The notes below the pieces were generated by a model. That model saw nothing but the letters and a program-made list of their open reading frames with translations, searched no databases and was not told where the DNA came from. Below, piece after piece: positions 60,736 through 64,000 of a stretch of DNA of 64,000 nt; within the stretch, counting starts at the first letter, position 1; each line of letters begins with the position of its first letter. The translations under genes and the position numbers were made by a program. Source of the stretch: Ziziphus jujuba (lineage: Eukaryota; Streptophyta; Magnoliopsida; Rosales; Rhamnaceae); contig NC_083388.1 of assembly GCF_031755915.1 (NCBI RefSeq), positions 27,063,001 through 27,127,000 of the forward strand. The letters are read 5' to 3'.

Positions 60736-61974
60736 ATGAATTGGAGAGCGGTACTTTTCGATGAAAAAGAAGTCCCTAGAAAAGTTCTCATGAAAATATT
60801 TTTGATGTTGCCTTGGCCCGATCTCCTCCGTTGTGGTCGAGTTTGCAGAGGTTGGAAACTCATTCTTTCAAGCAAAGCATTTACGGCTTTCCATCTTGAG
60901 AACCAGAAGGAGCATCTTCTAGTCAAAGCAGGAGACCCATTAGAAGGCAAAACCTCTACCTTCACCTTGATCTGTAAACAATCTTTAAACGAAGTTGAAC
61001 ATTACCAATTGCTCCCCAATCCGCACATGTCTCACTCCATGCTTGTCCACAATACCATTCTCGGCAGTTGCAATGGCATTCTATGTCTTCATTGCCATAG
61101 AGATCTTCAACAGCGCATAGTTCTTTGGAACCCTGTTACAAACGAGTTCAAAATTCCAACTCTGCCCGAAAACTTGTCCACCAGTACTTGTGTATTTGGT
61201 TTTGGATTTGACCCGGAAACCAATGATTATAAGGTTGTGGCTGCAAAAGAAATAGAAGTAGTTCCATTATATGAGTTTTATGTGTACAATCTAAGTACGG
61301 GTTGTTGGAGGAGGAGTTTGAATGATAGAGGTGGTGGTGTTATAAAGCGCAATATGAAAATCAAACAGAGAGGCAGTAGTTGCACAGGCAATGCTTTTTC
61401 TTGGTGGATCATGGAGGGTGAAAAAGACCACAGCAGAATTCTATCTTTTGTCATGGCTAGCGAGAAAATAATATTAACATCTTTGCCTTATGGCATAAGG
61501 AGTAATAATAATGGTGAACTTGTCCGTTATGATCAATCACTGGCCGTTATCTATAATGATTGTAATGTGCACACTATCTGGGTTTTGGGAGAGTTAGGGG
61601 TTGAAGAATCTTGGACTTGTAAGTTCAAGATAGGAAGACTTCTACCCGAAGAATCAACTGCGTTGTGGTCTTTTAACACTGTTGCCCCGGTGATCACCGC
61701 ATTTATCACCCAACATCATGATGGTTCTGGTTCTGGTTCTGGTTCTGTTCATGGTGGTGGTGTCTTTTTAGGAAGAGAACGCAGCACCTTCATCCCCGGC
61801 AACCAATTCCTTTTTCAACAAAATAATATTTCTGAAATCGTTTTCATAGATTTAGCCATAAATAAGAAGAGAAAGAGAACGAGCGTGTACAAGTTTCGAG
61901 ACACAAAGGCGGTATTTCAGCTCTGCAGTATCAAAAAGTCTCTGGTTCCATTGATAAATGCTGCAGAGACATAG
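60736..61974 (+). CDS. F-box protein with F-box-associated (FBA/kelch-type) domain, intronless
   Basis: Predicted substrate-receptor subunit of an SCF-type ubiquitin ligase, 412 residues in one exon. An F-box lies at about residues 11-55 (VPRKVLMKIFLMLPWPDLLRCGRVCRGWK), the Skp1-binding region. A C-terminal F-box-associated region follows, with the typical LGSCNGILCL and LWNPVTNEFKIP segments (about residues 110-143), then FGFGFDPETNDYKVV and YNLSTGCWR. A short Gly-Ser repeat (about 61724-61750) and a basic KKRKRTS stretch lie near the end. This architecture is typical of the large, fast-evolving plant F-box family that includes CPR1-like and SLF-like members. The substrate cannot be predicted. 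The start is the first ATG of the frame and lies only about 10 residues before the F-box, as is normal for the family. Confidence 0.9.
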   Translation: MNWRAVLFDEKEVPRKVLMKIFLMLPWPDLLRCGRVCRGWKLILSSKAFTAFHLENQKEHLLVKAGDPLEGKTSTFTLICKQSLNEVEHYQLLPNPHMSHSMLVHNTILGSCNGILCLHCHRDLQQRIVLWNPVTNEFKIPTLPENLSTSTCVFGFGFDPETNDYKVVAAKEIEVVPLYEFYVYNLSTGCWRRSLNDRGGGVIKRNMKIKQRGSSCTGNAFSWWIMEGEKDHSRILSFVMASEKIILTSLPYGIRSNNNGELVRYDQSLAVIYNDCNVHTIWVLGELGVEESWTCKFKIGRLLPEESTALWSFNTVAPVITAFITQHHDGSGSGSGSVHGGGVFLGRERSTFIPGNQFLFQQNNISEIVFIDLAINKKRKRTSVYKFRDTKAVFQLCSIKKSLVPLINAAET

Positions 61975-62430
61975 TAACTCCTAATTAATAATTAGTTTTT
62001 TTTTTTTTTTTTTTTGAGTTTTCCACTAATTAATGCAACTTCCGATGTTAGGCATCTGAATTATTATTTCTCATATCCCCAGAAATGATAGTGACAGATT
62101 TCCTCATTGCACTGCGAGGTTCTATTTTTTATTTTGGTGCTTTTTTATTTGATATTTCTGAAAGTTTTATAGTAAATATTATCTTCTAGAATATGTGTGG
62201 GAATGGTGTCTGCTGTTCTGCTCGATTCTTTGTTAAGCTCGAGAAATTGTAGGGAAGGCAAAGGTAGAGTAAACTGACTCAATATCCTGATAATGTCCTT
62301 CATTTCATTAACAATCATTGCTAAGTTTCTGCTTTGTGCAGGTGATTTGACATGTTTATCAACTTCTATAACTTGGAATGTGACTTGTGTTAGGATGAGA
62401 AATCCTTATTGTGTGACTTTTGGTATAAAT
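61975..62430. other. 3' flank of the F-box gene
   Basis: AT-rich with a poly-T run at about 61996-62016. No gene is supported. Confidence 0.55.
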
Positions 62431-62875
62431 GAAGCGCAGGTACATGTTGTTAGAATAACATGGGATTGTTTATTAGTAAAGAGTAACAACATAATATATT
62501 GGAACTTATTTCGGGATACTGAAAAACTTACATGGAAAGATATACCTGATAAGCCATCAAATTGTTTTAGTCTAGGCACTTCTAAAGTTATATTCCTTGA
62601 AGTTTTTCAGTGTTCGCTCCTGTCTACATGGAAATCTTTGTGAATGCTAGTTTTTGTTCTCGGGGAATGTCTCATACAACAACTTATTCAGAGAATATTG
62701 TACCTCCAATAAAAAACTTCTCTCAGTTTTCTCCAGACAGGCATAATAGGAAAATATGGTGGATGGTTCCCGAATTTGCATTTATACTGACTAGTGGTGT
62801 ATCTTTGTGTTAGCTTATTGGAAATCCATTGTTGTGTGGCAATTGGTTGGGATCAATATGCTGGCCCGAGGGAAC
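62431..62875 (+). pseudogene. Fossil fragment of an ERECTA-like leucine-rich-repeat receptor kinase gene
   Basis: The clearest part is PPIKNFSQFSPD (62702-62738) and, 73 nt further on, SLIGNPLLCGNWLGSIC (to about 62865). Together these match the end of the LRR region of the ERECTA/ERL receptor-kinase family, just before the transmembrane segment. The two parts join if an intron is read with CCAGACAG|GCATAA and TGTTAG|CTTATT, which would be a GC-AG intron. Keeping an intron argues for a genomic fragment rather than a retrocopy. A weaker match, LT..IPD...NCFSL near 62528-62575, looks like an early LRR of the same family. Most of the gene, including the kinase domain, is absent and stops intervene. 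Confidence 0.6.
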
Positions 62876-64000
62876 CAGCACTTTCTGATTGCATTACTAC
62901 TTCTTTATCATACATATTGTTTTACTTATTGAGAAACTTTTTAATTTTTCAATGGCTTTGATTTCAGATTGATAAAAAAAAAAAAAGTTTTTAAGACAGA
63001 TGAACAGGTCAAAGTTGCATCAAATAATGTTGACTGCTATGTAGTTGTGAAACTCAATATTTTCTATATATGCCTAAGTGAGGTATATATTAATACTTGT
63101 GTGACAAAAACCTCAAGCTTTGAGTTTCATGAAACTAGGCAGAAAATCATAAACTGGACAGCAACTTGTTTGTTGACTATATAGCTTTTGTCCATTTCTA
63201 ACTTTATTGGATTACTGACAAATGACATAATCTCTATGCAGTAAGATGATGATATAATGACATATTATTCATGTATATTTCATAGTTCTTTACCTCAGAA
63301 ATTTGCTAATTTCTAACTTTTTGTTTTTGTTTTGATAATGTTTTTAGAACAGACTTCTCAAGTTCTTTCCATGACTCCTCAAAACCAAAAAGTTCTTCCA
63401 CAATGGTTTTAGAACAAACTTAACTTATTATTCTATCGAACAAGGGCACAAAACTTTCATAATAATAATAATAGCGTCTAAAATTCTTTTTTATTTGTTT
63501 CAATGAAAACCTATTCTTTGTTTTGGTTTTTTTGGAAGTGACCAATAATGACCGCGTGATCTATCACAATCCCACAGTCAATGGACAACCTAGCTAGCAT
63601 TATCTTCAATGCAGCTCAATCACAAAAAAACAAAAGAACATTAGTCTTCAACACTTGCATTAATTTGTATGGTAATATTTAATTATTTCTTCAACATTTA
63701 CCTTTAATAGTATGTTAGGTAATACGTAATTATCATACCTTCAGCATTTACTTTGATTGTATGTTAAGTAATACTTAATTATGGCATAGAGTAATGGAAT
63801 TTATTGTATAGAATGTCTTCGTAGGAATAATCTAGACAATTTTATATAGTTCCATCACCAATGTGAGGCCATTGTTGTTGATAAATACCTGAACTGCACA
63901 AGTTGGGTTATAAACAGAGGCTTCAAATTTCAAAACAAACTAAAAAGAGTGACAAAAGAAAATCCGTCATAGAAAAAAAAAAAAAATGTATATATATATA
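62876..64000. other. Intergenic to the window end
   Basis: AT-rich. A frame at 62969-63184 has no recognisable domain. The window ends in a poly-A run and a TA run. No gene is supported. Confidence 0.6.

Noticed and set aside
62293..62643. 116-residue frame considered as a second F-box-associated gene
   Set aside because: No F-box and no FBA motif. Part of it fits better as degraded leucine-rich-repeat sequence of the neighbouring ERECTA-like fossil.
1..64000. tRNA, rRNA, microRNA hairpins, CRISPR arrays or a clustered biosynthetic or defence system
   Set aside because: No cloverleaf-like tRNA, rRNA core or regularly spaced repeat array was recognised by eye, and the genes present do not form a functional cluster beyond the glucanase array. 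A computed scan (tRNA and small-RNA models) would be needed to exclude small RNAs.

Overview
This is plant nuclear DNA, almost certainly from a eudicot. It is AT-rich, its genes carry GT-AG introns, and it holds GH17 beta-1,3-glucanases, CCCH-RRM proteins, the exon-junction protein Y14, a Ty1-copia element, hAT elements and a TRIM element. I cannot name the species from sequence alone. All exon structures below were assembled by eye from splice signals, reading-frame continuity and protein-family motifs.

Region 1 (about 1.4-30.8 kb) is a same-strand array of five endo-beta-1,3-glucanase (GH17) copies. The first is a decayed 5'-truncated copy (1460-2289). Two are intact (4543-5726 and 11501-12665) and share a similar promoter. 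The last two (13633-15476, intact; 28459-29870, broken) lie in a roughly 3-kb head-to-tail duplication that also copied part of a small downstream coiled-coil gene. Each duplicate has since been expanded by a transposon. The first took a 5.6-kb Ty1-copia element (15952-21547, 5-bp target duplication). The second took a 5.8-kb hAT element (22521-28304, 8-bp target duplication), which itself carries a 363-bp TRIM element. Between glucanases 2 and 3 lie a long purine/pyrimidine inverted repeat and an unrecognised 84-residue spliced gene on the minus strand.

Region 2 (about 33.5-49.4 kb) holds two tandem paralogues, both on the minus strand, of a plant family combining a CCCH zinc finger and an RRM. 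Each has seven coding exons with matching intron phases. Short blocks of similar non-coding sequence lie downstream of both.

Region 3 (about 53-64 kb, plus strand) holds a small two-exon gene resembling PIG-Y (GPI-anchor synthesis), a four-exon Y14/RBM8A gene, an intronless F-box gene, and a fossil of an ERECTA-like receptor-kinase gene. The rest is AT-rich intergenic sequence with microsatellites and local duplications. I found no tRNA, rRNA, CRISPR or bacterial-type system. The novelty candidates are the two unrecognised small spliced genes, the nested duplication and transposon history, the long inverted repeat, and the conserved downstream blocks of the CCCH-RRM pair.
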